From Acidobacteriota bacterium (lineage in GTDB: Bacteria > Acidobacteriota > Vicinamibacteria > Vicinamibacterales > CAVVIG01), in contig QHWB01000042.1 of the NCBI GenBank assembly GCA_003222395.1, positions 1 to 64,000 of the forward strand: a DNA stretch of 64,000 nt, given 5' to 3'. Under the pieces are notes generated by a model. That model did not search any database and was not told the DNA's origin. It saw only the letters and a list, made by a program, of their open reading frames with translations. Positions 9,445 through 17,715 of this stretch are shown here, one piece after another; position 1 is the first letter of the stretch, and every line of letters begins with the position of its first letter. Both the position numbers and the translations under genes were made by a program.

Positions 9445-11259
9445 GTGGCCTACATCTCTAAAATCAACAGAAGACAACTCAGGGATCAGGCGAACGCCGC
9501 AAAGAACAGGCGCGAGCTCATCGCGGCACAGTTCAGCAGAAGAGACTTGATGAAGATGGGGCTGCTGACGAGCGCGGGCCTTCTGATTCCCAAGCGAGGA
9601 TTAAGCGTCCGCGCCCAAGATGCGCTCTCATCGTTCGGTCAGACCGGTCAGTGTACAAGCCCGGCGACCACGCCATTCGTCGACCTCCTTCCCATCATGC
9701 CGGTGAAGCAGTCGGTACCCTCGCTCAACCCGGCGCCGACCGAATGCCCGAATACCGCCGCCGGCGAGAGCCGCACGCGTTGCCATCAAGCGTTTACGCA
9801 GCTCCCACCGCAGCGACTGTATCAGGTCGTTCAACAGACGGCCAACGTCACCGTGAGCCCGGACTTGCCCGTCCAAACCATGTGGGGCTTCGATGCGATT
9901 GTTCCGGGTCCCACCTATGTCAGCAACTACGGTGTGCCAATCCTCGTCCGCAATGTCAACAGCCTTCCGATCAATAACGGCGGCTTTGGATTGCCTTCGG
10001 TTTCGACTCACCTGCACAACGGCCATACTCCATCTGAAAGCGATGGCTTCCCCTGCGACTTCTTTGAGATAGGCCATTTCTATGATCAGCACTACCCGAA
10101 TGTGCTGGCAGGGTTCGCCTCGGACCATCAGCCCAACGGCGACATCAATGAAGCGCTGAGCACGCTTTGGTATCACGACCACCGCGTGGATTTCACGTCG
10201 CAGAATGTCTACAAGGGGCTGGCCGGATTCTTTCTCTTGTTCAACCAATTCGACACCGGCAATGAGAGCACCGGGTTCCATCTTCCTAGCTTCCCGGACT
10301 TCGACATCCCGATGATGTTCGCAGACAAGTGCTTCGATCAAGCCGGGTTACTGGCCTTCGATCTGTTCAATCTGGATGGCATTCTGGGAGACAAATTCCT
10401 GGTCAACGGCAAGATTCAACCGGTGCTGCATGTCAGCCCGCGCAGGTACCGATTCCGCTGGCTGAATAGCGGCCCTTCGCGCTTCTATCAGATCTTTCTC
10501 ACGAGGTTGGACTCCTCCACGACGAATCAGTTCTGGCAGATTTCCAACGACGGCAACCTGCTCCCGCACCCAATCCAGATCTCGTCCGTCAAACTCGGCG
10601 TCGCCGAACGTGCGGATGTGATCATCGACTTCGCACCGTTCGCGGGGCGAACTCTATATCTGGAGAATCGTCTGGTACAAAGAAATGGACGCGGCCCCGA
10701 CTGCGAACTGAGTCAGCGTGGTCAAGGTAACTTGCTGCTCCAGATCGTTGTGGATCTTCCGCCGGTGGCCGACAACAGTGTGGACCCGGCGACGAACCCC
10801 ACATTCTATACTCTTCCGGATAAGACCGCTCAGCCGAGGGTCACGCGCACTTTCAACTTTGAGCTGACGCAGAACGGTCAATGGACAATCAACAACCAAT
10901 TCATGGACTGCAACACCATTCGCTTCACCGTGCAGCAGAACACCGTGGAACGCTGGGTCTTAAGGAATACGCAAACTGATCGTCCTGCCTGGACACACCC
11001 GATCCATATTCACTTCGAGGAGTACCAAATCTTCTCTGGGAACAATCAGTTCTGCTTCAATGAACCGCCGACCTCGGTCAACGTATCCCGCAAGGACGTG
11101 ATACGACTGAATCCCAATACCCAGGTCACACTGTTCTTCCGCTTCCGCGACTTCCTCGGGCGCTATCCCATGCATTGCCACAACACGATTCACGAGGATC
11201 ACGCGATGATGTTGCGCTGGGAGATCGGCACGACGGGTGATCTGAACCAGAATCCGTAA
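9445..11259 (+). CDS. Multicopper oxidase (CotA/bilirubin-oxidase-like), Tat-exported
   Basis: A 604-residue laccase-type oxidase that would couple one-electron oxidation of a substrate (phenolics, Cu(I) or Mn(II) are possible) to reduction of O2 to water outside the cytoplasm. The GTG start is set by GAGGAGG just upstream. A Tat signal (SRRDLMKMGLL, residues 31-41) follows a charged extension. All four copper motifs are present: HLHNGH at 189-194, WYHDH at 242-246, HPIHIHF near 515, and HCHNTIHEDHAMM from 577 with H577, C578, H583 and axial M588. So type 1, 2 and 3 sites look complete. A SCO copper chaperone gene follows 74 bases downstream, which fits a copper-loading partner. Codon and base use look less GC-rich than in neighbouring genes, consistent with arrival on the transposon. 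Confidence 0.9.
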   Translation: MAYISKINRRQLRDQANAAKNRRELIAAQFSRRDLMKMGLLTSAGLLIPKRGLSVRAQDALSSFGQTGQCTSPATTPFVDLLPIMPVKQSVPSLNPAPTECPNTAAGESRTRCHQAFTQLPPQRLYQVVQQTANVTVSPDLPVQTMWGFDAIVPGPTYVSNYGVPILVRNVNSLPINNGGFGLPSVSTHLHNGHTPSESDGFPCDFFEIGHFYDQHYPNVLAGFASDHQPNGDINEALSTLWYHDHRVDFTSQNVYKGLAGFFLLFNQFDTGNESTGFHLPSFPDFDIPMMFADKCFDQAGLLAFDLFNLDGILGDKFLVNGKIQPVLHVSPRRYRFRWLNSGPSRFYQIFLTRLDSSTTNQFWQISNDGNLLPHPIQISSVKLGVAERADVIIDFAPFAGRTLYLENRLVQRNGRGPDCELSQRGQGNLLLQIVVDLPPVADNSVDPATNPTFYTLPDKTAQPRVTRTFNFELTQNGQWTINNQFMDCNTIRFTVQQNTVERWVLRNTQTDRPAWTHPIHIHFEEYQIFSGNNQFCFNEPPTSVNVSRKDVIRLNPNTQVTLFFRFRDFLGRYPMHCHNTIHEDHAMMLRWEIGTTGDLNQNP

Positions 11260-11333
11260 TGTGACTGCGCGTCGCCACGGCGCCCGAAGCGCCTGCAGAC
11301 CGCTATAGGAGATGAGAAAGGAGACGGCCAGCC

Positions 11334-11981
11334 ATGATAGATAGAAGAAACCTGATGGCAGTGGTTGGAATGGCTCCGTTCGCCGGTTGGACTTCGGCGC
11401 GGGCGTTCACGGAAGATTCCAAACCGAACGCAGCGCCGAAGACGTCACGTGAAGTGCTGAGGGATCGCTATTTCCCCAACGTCGTGCTGACGACTCACGA
11501 AGGCAAAAAGGTCAGGTTCTACGATGACCTGCTCAAGGACAAGATCGTGGTGCTCAATTTCATGTATGCGAGTTGCGAAGGGGTTTGTCCTGTAATCACG
11601 GCGAACCTGATGACGGTTCAGAAACTTCTCGGCGAACGGGTCGGTCGAGACATCTTCATCTATTCGATCACTGTCAGGCCGGAGGAGGACAGTCCGAAGG
11701 TGCTGAAAGAGTATGCGCGCATGCATGGAATCGGGCCTGGCTGGCTGATTCTGACCGGCGAGCCCAAGGACGTTGAGCTTCTTCGGGCCAAGCTGGGCTT
11801 CGTTGATCCCAATCCGGAGGTGGATAGAGACAAGGCGCGGCATAGTGGCGTGATTCGGTTCGGGAACGAACCGCTTCAGCGGTGGGGCGCGTGCCCCGGG
11901 CAGTCCGCTCCCGACTGGATCGTCGCGTCGATCAAATCCGTCGATTGGCCGAAAAGCGAACAAGCCAAGCGAGCAGGCTGA
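11334..11981 (+). CDS. SCO1/SenC/PrrC-family copper chaperone
   Basis: A thioredoxin-fold, copper-binding protein of 215 residues. The family delivers copper to the CuA site of cytochrome oxidase or to other cuproenzymes and can act as a thiol redox protein. The Cu ligands are visible: CEGVCP with C81 and C85, and a conserved histidine H170 in DKARHSGVIRF. The N-terminus (MIDRRNLMAVVGMAPFAGW) looks like a Tat or Sec signal with a twin arginine. A ribosome site (AAGGAGA) precedes the ATG. Its position behind a multicopper oxidase inside the same composite element suggests that it metallates that oxidase; this is inference. The stop lies only a few bases from the truncated end of the right tnpC, so the original downstream sequence was lost there. 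Confidence 0.9.
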   Translation: MIDRRNLMAVVGMAPFAGWTSARAFTEDSKPNAAPKTSREVLRDRYFPNVVLTTHEGKKVRFYDDLLKDKIVVLNFMYASCEGVCPVITANLMTVQKLLGERVGRDIFIYSITVRPEEDSPKVLKEYARMHGIGPGWLILTGEPKDVELLRAKLGFVDPNPEVDRDKARHSGVIRFGNEPLQRWGACPGQSAPDWIVASIKSVDWPKSEQAKRAG

Positions 11982-11984
11982 CTT

Positions 11985-13365
11985 TTGAGTCTCTGTTTCC
12001 CGCGAACAACCAGTTCTTCCGGCCGAGCGCGACGATGCGGAGCTGGTTCTCGGCCCGATTATTGTCGATCGCGAGCCGTCCGTCCTCCACGAAGCGCTGG
12101 AGCGCTGCCCACTGATTCGTCAGGTACCGGAGCGCATCGCCCAACGGCGATTTGGGGAGCACGGTCCGGGCGAGCTGGTCGCACTCGGTCGCGATCTTCG
12201 TGAGGAGCAGCCGCGAGTCCGTCTGGCGCAGCGCCCGCCGTCTCTCCGGATCGAGTTCGGCGGCTACGTGTTCGACCTGATAGAGTTGCTGCACGAGCGC
12301 GACCATGAGGGCCGCCCGCACATCGGTGGCCAGCGCTTCCACAAAGCCCCGGCGGGCGTGCGCCCAGCAGCCGATTTCTCGAATCCGTCCCGTGGTGTAG
12401 AGCGCGTCGTAGCCGGTGTAGGCGTCAGCCTGGAGATCGCCGGCAAATGAGGCGAGGAACGTTTCGGGTCCGTCGCGCTCGTGCGTCGGCGTCGCGTCGA
12501 ACACCACCTGGCGGCCGATCGGATCAAGTTACGTCCAGAGCCGGCCTTTTCGACTGCCGCCAAAGGCTTCGAGAATCGTCACCGGCGTATCGTCAGTTTG
12601 CAGATAGGTGGCGCCGGTCACCTGGCGTCAGAGCTCGTCGCCGATCGGCGTCAGCGCCGTCGCGACGTCCGCGACCCAGCCGCATAACGTGGTCCGCGAC
12701 AAATCAAGCCCTTGGCGGAGCAAGATCCGTTCGAGGCGGTACAGCGGCAGATGATCGACGTATTTGGAGACGACGACGTGCGCGAGGAGCCCTTCCGCAG
12801 CCAGCGATTTCTCGACCGCTTGCGGGGGCGCCGCCGCCTCGATGACGCCGTCGTGACAGCGCGGGCACGCGTACTTGAACCGCGCCGTTTCGAGCACGCG
12901 CACGCTCGCCGGAATATACTCGGGTTTTTCGGACACCGACTCGCTGATCCGCACCTTCGTCTGTCCGCAGGCGCAGATCTTGTCCGCCTCCGGCACGTCG
13001 ATCTCCACACGCTGCCGCGGCAACGCGGGCGGCAGCAGGCGGCGACCAGTCGGGGGCGCGGCCCGACGCCGGGAACGGCCCGGCCGCTCCCCGGAATCCA
13101 TTTCGATCGGCTCGGACGCGGCCTGCGGCTCATTCGCTAACTGGGCAAACGCGAGCCGCAATTGATCCGGGCTCACCCGTTCCGATTTCTTGCCGAACAA
13201 CCGCTGACAGAGGACGTTGAGTTGATGCTGGAGGGTCGCCTTCTCGCGCCGCAGTTTCGTGATCTCGTCCCGCAGCGTGGCAATGAGCGTACGCGCAGTC
13301 GCCAGATCATCGACGTCGCCCATGCGCGCATCGGACACGCCGCCATGATACGCGACATCGATCAC
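11985..13365 (-). pseudogene. tnpC: IS66 transposase TnpC with two in-frame stops and a truncated C-terminus
   Basis: One continuous frame runs from MIDVAYHGG at 13365. It has an N-terminal coiled coil (TLRDEITKLRREKATLQHQ), a zinc-finger-like region (CACGQTKV, CPRCHDG) and the DDE-type core (YLQTDDTPVTILEAFGGS, ADAYTGYDALY, CWAHARRGFVEAL, NNRAENQLRIVALGRKNW). TGA at 12630-12628 and TAA at 12531-12529 interrupt it without changing frame; the family usually has Arg and Tyr-like codons there. After NWLFAG the sequence departs from the family, so roughly the last 70 residues are gone. This transposase is unlikely to work unless stops are read through. Confidence 0.88.
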
Positions 13366-13386
13366 TCGTACAAGCCGATGTTCCTC

Positions 13387-13737
13387 TCAGGCGACGCGTT
13401 CATACCAGCGGCGATGCCGCGTGTGCGTCAGACCCACGCCGGCGAGCAACAGCAACAGGTCGGCGCTCCGCATCTCCACGCGGACCCCGTCCTCGACCGC
13501 GGGCCACGTAAAGATGCCGCGCTCGAGCCGCTTGTACAGCACCCAGAAGCCCGCTCGATCCCACGCCAGGATCTTCACGCGATCGCCGCGCCGGTTGCGA
13601 AACAGGAAGAGATGGCCCGAGAGCGGATCCAGATCGAACCGTTCTCGGACCAGCGCGGCGAGGCCGTCGATGGAGCGCCGCAGATCCGTGGCGCCGGTCG
13701 CCACATAGATCCGAACCGCCGCGGAGATCGTCAGCAC
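13387..13737 (-). CDS. tnpB: IS66 accessory protein TnpB
   Basis: A 116-residue protein with the family signature: VYVATGATDLRRSIDGLAAL, then HLFLFRNRRGDRVKILAWD and GFWVLYKRLERG. The family is needed for transposition of most IS66 elements together with TnpA and TnpC; its biochemical role is unclear. It overlaps the end of tnpA by a few bases, as is typical. Length and motifs look intact. Confidence 0.92.
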   Translation of the reverse strand: MLTISAAVRIYVATGATDLRRSIDGLAALVRERFDLDPLSGHLFLFRNRRGDRVKILAWDRAGFWVLYKRLERGIFTWPAVEDGVRVEMRSADLLLLLAGVGLTHTRHRRWYERVA

Positions 13738-14048
13738 GTTTCCCGAAGGGCCGAGAGAATCGCGCGGAGCAGGCCAGCGGACACACCATCGCGGATCGTC
13801 AATCGCTCGCCGTTCGCGAGCGCGACTTCGACGACCCCGCGATCCGCCGGCTCCGTCGCCTTAATCAACTGCACCGGCGCAAATCCGGTCGGCTCGGTGG
13901 CCACGTCCTGACGAATGCGTCTCTTCCAGTAATCAAATTGCCAAACAGTCAGCCCATGCCGATGCGCGAATGCCCCCCGCGATTCACCACTCCGCTCCCA
14001 CTGCCCCACTAATGCCGTCATGTCCTGCCGAGTCCCGTTCGTCGCCAC
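13731..14048 (-). CDS. tnpA: IS66 accessory protein TnpA
   Basis: A 105-residue small protein with an N-terminal helix-turn-helix-like segment (ALVGQWERSGESRGAFAHRH, then GLTVWQFDYWKRR) and a C-terminal part ending GLLRAILSALRETC. It is the first gene of the IS66 operon and starts about 70 bases inside the terminal repeat. A matching but decayed start is seen in the left copy near 7375. Confidence 0.88.
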   Translation of the reverse strand: MATNGTRQDMTALVGQWERSGESRGAFAHRHGLTVWQFDYWKRRIRQDVATEPTGFAPVQLIKATEPADRGVVEVALANGERLTIRDGVSAGLLRAILSALRETC

Positions 14049-14118
14049 CCGACACCTCCGGGCTCGGGTCTGAAGGACCGCTTGTGGCGGTTCAAGACGG
14101 CGTTCATCGAACGCTTAC
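14048..14118 (-). repeat. Right terminal inverted repeat and subterminal region of the IS66-type element
   Basis: Read on the minus strand from 14118 it begins GTAAGCGTTCGATGAAC, matching the left end at 7305. The region up to the tnpA start is the inverted counterpart of 7305-7375. The bases just outside, 14119-14125, are the right copy of the imperfect target duplication. Confidence 0.8.
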
Positions 14119-14377
14119 GTTCGATCGACAACACGTATTCGCCGATCGGAACCTCAGAGAACAGAAACCGTCCCGCCAGGTCGGACGTCCGTTCTCGCGT
14201 CAGCCCGCTTGCGGCATGTTTGATAGTGACCGCCGCGCCAGGAACGGCACCGCCGAGCGCATCGTGCACCGTACCGTCAATCTCTCCCGTGTTCATTTGG
14301 GTGGTGACGTTCTGGACGATGAACATGATCCCTGCAAGCCACATCACAGAGCCGGGCAACCAGGCGCGGACAGGCAT
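14119..14377 (-). pseudogene. N-terminal piece of the broken Oar-type TonB-dependent receptor
   Basis: From ATG 14377 the protein has a hydrophobic signal segment (WLPGSVMWLAGIMFIVQNV) followed by a carboxypeptidase-regulatory-like domain: GEIDGTVHDALGGAVPGAAV, then AGRFLFSEVPIGEYVLSIE. The domain is cut in mid-strand at the IS66 end (14118); the ORF then reads on into the element as nonsense. The continuation is at 7304-5777 on the same strand. Such receptors transport large or metal-chelating substrates across the outer membrane; the substrate here is unknown. Confidence 0.85.
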
Positions 14378-14524
14378 TTCAGAAAGAGAAATTATGCGGC
14401 CAGCGCGTTCTTGGTCGCCATTATAGCGGGAGGTTCGATGTCCATGAAGCCGCGGAGTAGGAGGAAGCGATGACGTTGGCGCGTACTCATCGCCGGTCGC
14501 TGCAGAAGAGGCTTCTCGAGCTCC

Positions 14525-16711
14525 TCAAAATCTGAAGGTGTACTGAAGCTTGGAGGATGTGCGATCGAACGCGGAATCGAATCGGTCATCGAACGTTTTC
14601 ACCCATCCACGGTTGACGACGAAGAACAGATCGTTGCCGGGTCTCAAGATCCACCGGAAGCGACTCTGGAAACTGAGGAGCCGGGATTCGTTGTCGTACT
14701 GCTGTAGGTTCTGCCACGACACGTTCGGCGTGAAGTTGTAGTCCGCCCGTGCGGTCACCACCTGCGTGTAGAACCGCCCTTCCCGCAGCACAACGTCGTT
14801 TCGGTCTGCACGCACCGCGATCGACAGGTGGGCGTTTGGCTTCAGCGTCAGGCCGAGTCCGGTCTGCTTGCGGGTGCCGTCGTAGAAACCACCCCACCAG
14901 TACGCGAAGTCGATTACCCACCGGCGCTTCGTCGCGGTGTTCGCTTCAGCCCGGTACTTGTGCCATTGGTAGGAGGCTGGCGGAAGGATCACACCGGGAT
15001 AGATCTCGAATGGCACATCGAGATGCTCGAACTCCGGGATGACATTCCATTCCAGATGTTCTCCGGATTCGGTGCGCACGTTGAACGGCGCCATGAACAA
15101 CCGCCAGTTCTCGAGGCGATTGCCGAGGTTGGTGATGTACTCGGGCTCGAGCTCGAAGAAGAACTGTCGGATGCCCCATCGCTTCGGCCGCGGCTGAAAC
15201 GCGACTCGTGCGATCGTCTTCCGAATCCCCACGCGTGGCACAAAACCGAGCGCCGGTTGAAAATTCTCACCGATCTGCTTCCAATTGAGAAACACGTCCC
15301 AACGATCGTTCGGATAGGAAAGACCGAATCCCGCCGCGTAATCGCGGCCGACCGTCCGGTCGTCGGTGCGCTGTGCGAAAAGATCGAGCACGACATTCTT
15401 GTCGCCATGGAATTTCGACGTGGCGAATCGAGCGTCTGCGCCAAGGAGGTTGTTGTGGCCGGCCCCATCAGGATTTCCGTTGGTGACGACCGCACCGATC
15501 CAGGATTGCTCGAACAGATTCCGGCTCACGCGAGCGGCGAGCATGTTCTGCCGGCGAAGTGAGGCGTCCGGCAGATCACGTGTCTCGACGTCCAACAGAC
15601 CGATGTTGTAATCCGATTGCCGTCCGACAATCTTCGCGCCGACGCCAATCGGCACCTCGCCGCCGGTGATCTCGTCGCCGTGAAGACCGATTCGCCGGGT
15701 GAAGAAAGGAATGAGATCCGTTTCCCCCGCCAGGCCCGCGATGTCAAATACCCCGGCGCCCTCCAGAAAGAACGTCCGTTTCTCAGGAAAGAACAGCGGA
15801 AAGCGCGTCAGATTGACCTGACGGATGTCGGCCTCGGTTTCGGCGAAGTCTGTGTTGACGGTGAGCGAGGCGTTCAGGTTCGGCGTCAGGTTCTTGAAGA
15901 CATCGAGACCACCGGTAAATTCGTCATCGCCGGTATCTCGTCCACCGGACACGTACGGCCGCACGTCCAAACCATGCCCTTGTCGCGCTCCTTCCAGTCC
16001 CGTCAGCTGACCAGCATCGGCCAGATTGCCAATCCAACTCGTGACGCGCGCCGCCGCCCATCGATCGGTCTCGAACAGATGCTTGATCTGGCGCTCGACG
16101 TTGAAGCCCCACACGGTTTGGTCCGGACGGAATCGAAGCGTCTTGAACGGGATCGACAGTTCCACCGTCCATCCGTCGGACGTTCGCGTCACGGCGGCGT
16201 CCCAGATACCGTCCCAGTCCCGGCTGAGGCTTTGCGCGTTGTTCGAGATCTGTCCGTCCGACCGCGCCCCGGCGGGATTCACCTGAAAGAAGAATCCGTT
16301 GCGATGATCGAAGAATGGATCGAGCACGATCGTCACGCGATCGTCCACGTCGAGATTGGCGTCACGCGTGAGCTGCGTTGATACGAGCCCGCCTGGATGG
16401 GACTCGTGGCACTCGATGCCAATGTAGAGTGCCTGCTCGTCGAACAGGATCCGGACGTCCGTGCGCTCGGTCGCCTCGCGACCCTCGAGCGGCTCGCGCT
16501 GAGTCAGCGGCCCAATGACCGGCGCTCTTTCCCAATCGGGTTCATCAAGGCGCCCGTCGACGTGAATCGTTCCTGTGGTCCGCTGGGCCGTCGCAACCGG
16601 CGCGTCACCGCGCGCACGGTCTGGCTGCTGTGCGGCGAAGAGTGAGGCGCTCAGGCACGCGACCGTGGCGGCTGCCGACGTCAGGTGCACTCGACGGATC
16701 TCGAAGGACAC
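14525..16711 (-). CDS. DUF5916 outer-membrane protein with N-terminal CBM9-like domain
   Basis: A 728-residue exported protein. After a signal sequence (LTSAAATVACLSASLFAAQ) comes a CBM9-like beta-sandwich (IHVDGRLDEPDWERAPVIG, VRILFDEQALYIGIECHES) at about residues 45-200. A large DUF5916 region follows (RFPLFFPEKRTFFLEGAGVF) with alternating beta strands, ending in SKLQYTFRF, a terminal aromatic typical of outer-membrane barrels. The family is widespread in Acidobacteriota and Bacteroidota but has no defined substrate. The annotated start is a GTG; a slightly later GTG is possible. The gap to the TonB receptor N-terminus downstream is about 150 bases. The neighbouring beta-propeller gene is 8 bases upstream, so co-transcription is likely. 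Confidence 0.85.
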   Translation of the reverse strand: MSFEIRRVHLTSAAATVACLSASLFAAQQPDRARGDAPVATAQRTTGTIHVDGRLDEPDWERAPVIGPLTQREPLEGREATERTDVRILFDEQALYIGIECHESHPGGLVSTQLTRDANLDVDDRVTIVLDPFFDHRNGFFFQVNPAGARSDGQISNNAQSLSRDWDGIWDAAVTRTSDGWTVELSIPFKTLRFRPDQTVWGFNVERQIKHLFETDRWAAARVTSWIGNLADAGQLTGLEGARQGHGLDVRPYVSGGRDTGDDEFTGGLDVFKNLTPNLNASLTVNTDFAETEADIRQVNLTRFPLFFPEKRTFFLEGAGVFDIAGLAGETDLIPFFTRRIGLHGDEITGGEVPIGVGAKIVGRQSDYNIGLLDVETRDLPDASLRRQNMLAARVSRNLFEQSWIGAVVTNGNPDGAGHNNLLGADARFATSKFHGDKNVVLDLFAQRTDDRTVGRDYAAGFGLSYPNDRWDVFLNWKQIGENFQPALGFVPRVGIRKTIARVAFQPRPKRWGIRQFFFELEPEYITNLGNRLENWRLFMAPFNVRTESGEHLEWNVIPEFEHLDVPFEIYPGVILPPASYQWHKYRAEANTATKRRWVIDFAYWWGGFYDGTRKQTGLGLTLKPNAHLSIAVRADRNDVVLREGRFYTQVVTARADYNFTPNVSWQNLQQYDNESRLLSFQSRFRWILRPGNDLFFVVNRGWVKTFDDRFDSAFDRTSSKLQYTFRF

Positions 16712-16719
16712 CTGCGAGG

Positions 16720-17703
16720 TCAGCGTGCTTCGTAGATGCGAACTTCGGCTTTCTGGTTGCCCCGGTGTGGAACCGCCAGATAGAGGCGCGAGAGTTCAGG
16801 GACGAAGAGCGATGTGCGCGCACCTGGCGCCGTCGCGGTGTGGGCGACGCGAGCGAAACGGCCCGCATCCTGTTCCTGAAAGACATCGACGTAGCCTTCG
16901 CCGCCGCTCACATATAACCGCTTGCGTACAGCATCGTAGAAGAGATCGTCGGTGTCGCCGACGATGTCGAACGAGCTGGATTCTTTGCCTGTCGCCGTGT
17001 CGTACACCAACACTTTCGCCGGCCGGCGACATCCGACGAACACCCGGTGGTTCGCCTCATCGAGCGCCATCGGGAAGTTCGCTTTCGCGCCAACGACCGG
17101 CCACGTCGCGATAACCTTCATCGCCGCTCGATCGACGACCACGATCTGATCCGCGTCGGGTACATTCACGAACACGCGAGGCCCGGAGCGTTCGAGCTGA
17201 AACGATTCAGGGTGACCGGAGAGCTTCGCTTCTCCGAGAACTTTGCCATCGGAAGGACTAATGCCTGCCAGGGCACCACCGCCAAATCCGACGAACAGGC
17301 GCTTGGCGGTCAGGTCGTACCGGACGTTGTCCGAGTCGTCTCCGAGGCGAACCGACCCGGTCGAATGGAAGTCGCTCGCGTCGATCAACTGGACGCCATT
17401 GCCCTGTCCGTTGGCGATGGCGACGAGTCTCGCGTCAGGAAGGACCGCGATGCCCTGCGGCTCGCGAAAGCCAGGAAGGCTTTTCACATGACTGCCGCTC
17501 TTCAGGTCGAGCACTTCGACGGTGTTGTTGCCGAGCGCCGCAACGTACAGTCTCTGGCCGGCTGCGTCGAACGCCATGTGATCGATTCGCCCCTCGACGC
17601 GGGGTAGGTCGATCGACCGTACAAGAGTGAGCGGTTCCTGCGCGGACGATGAAAGAGTGGCAACAAGCGCAACAAACGCGGCCGACACGGACGTTCGTTT
17701 CAT
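16720..17703 (-). CDS. Exported YncE/YVTN-type beta-propeller protein
   Basis: A 327-residue protein from ATG 17703 (GAGG upstream), with a signal peptide (MKRTSVSAAFVALVATLSSSAQ). Repeated blades follow with the recurring pattern of a hydrophobic strand, then AAGQRLYVAAL, AKRLFVGFGG, NHRVFVGCRR, RKRLYVSGGEGYVDVF. This is the YncE-like propeller fold used for binding proteins or ligands in the periplasm; no catalytic residues are evident. It sits between the LamG-like protein gene (12 bases upstream) and the DUF5916 gene (8 bases downstream) in an apparent three-gene operon. The function is unknown. Confidence 0.82.
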   Translation of the reverse strand: MKRTSVSAAFVALVATLSSSAQEPLTLVRSIDLPRVEGRIDHMAFDAAGQRLYVAALGNNTVEVLDLKSGSHVKSLPGFREPQGIAVLPDARLVAIANGQGNGVQLIDASDFHSTGSVRLGDDSDNVRYDLTAKRLFVGFGGGALAGISPSDGKVLGEAKLSGHPESFQLERSGPRVFVNVPDADQIVVVDRAAMKVIATWPVVGAKANFPMALDEANHRVFVGCRRPAKVLVYDTATGKESSSFDIVGDTDDLFYDAVRKRLYVSGGEGYVDVFQEQDAGRFARVAHTATAPGARTSLFVPELSRLYLAVPHRGNQKAEVRIYEAR

Positions 17704-17715
17704 TGAATGCCTCAA

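Larger units (their letters stand above)
7305..14118. mobile_element. Composite IS66-type element carrying multicopper oxidase and SCO genes
   Basis: The segment is bounded by inverted IS66-type ends, both starting GTAAGCG when read inward (7305 on plus, 14118 on minus), with about 70 bp of visible inverted similarity. A decayed IS66 copy lies at the left pointing inward, and a better preserved one at the right also pointing inward. Between them lie two copper-related genes. Flanking bases show an imperfect 7-bp duplication (GTTCGAC on the left, GTTCGAT on the right); IS66 elements are known to make 8-bp duplications. Removing 7305-14118 plus one duplication joins the flanking receptor fragments in frame (GEYVLSIE with LTGFTKVTEAG). 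Mobility is probably lost because both tnpC copies are damaged. Confidence 0.85.
11985..14118 (-). mobile_element. Right IS66-family copy (tnpA, tnpB, damaged tnpC)
   Basis: The standard IS66 order tnpA-tnpB-tnpC is read leftward from the terminal repeat at 14118. tnpA and tnpB are full length; tnpC has two in-frame stop codons and has lost its last part together with the inner inverted repeat. This copy and the left remnant form the arms of the composite element. Confidence 0.85.

Noticed and set aside
12528-12630. Selenocysteine or programmed readthrough of the tnpC stops
   Set aside because: No selenocysteine element is visible, a TAA follows, and the C-terminus is also lost, so simple decay is the better explanation.
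7305-14118. Two independent IS66 insertions instead of one composite unit
   Set aside because: The outer ends match each other, flanking bases show one imperfect duplication, and the receptor rejoins across the whole segment. Only the outer ends are preserved.
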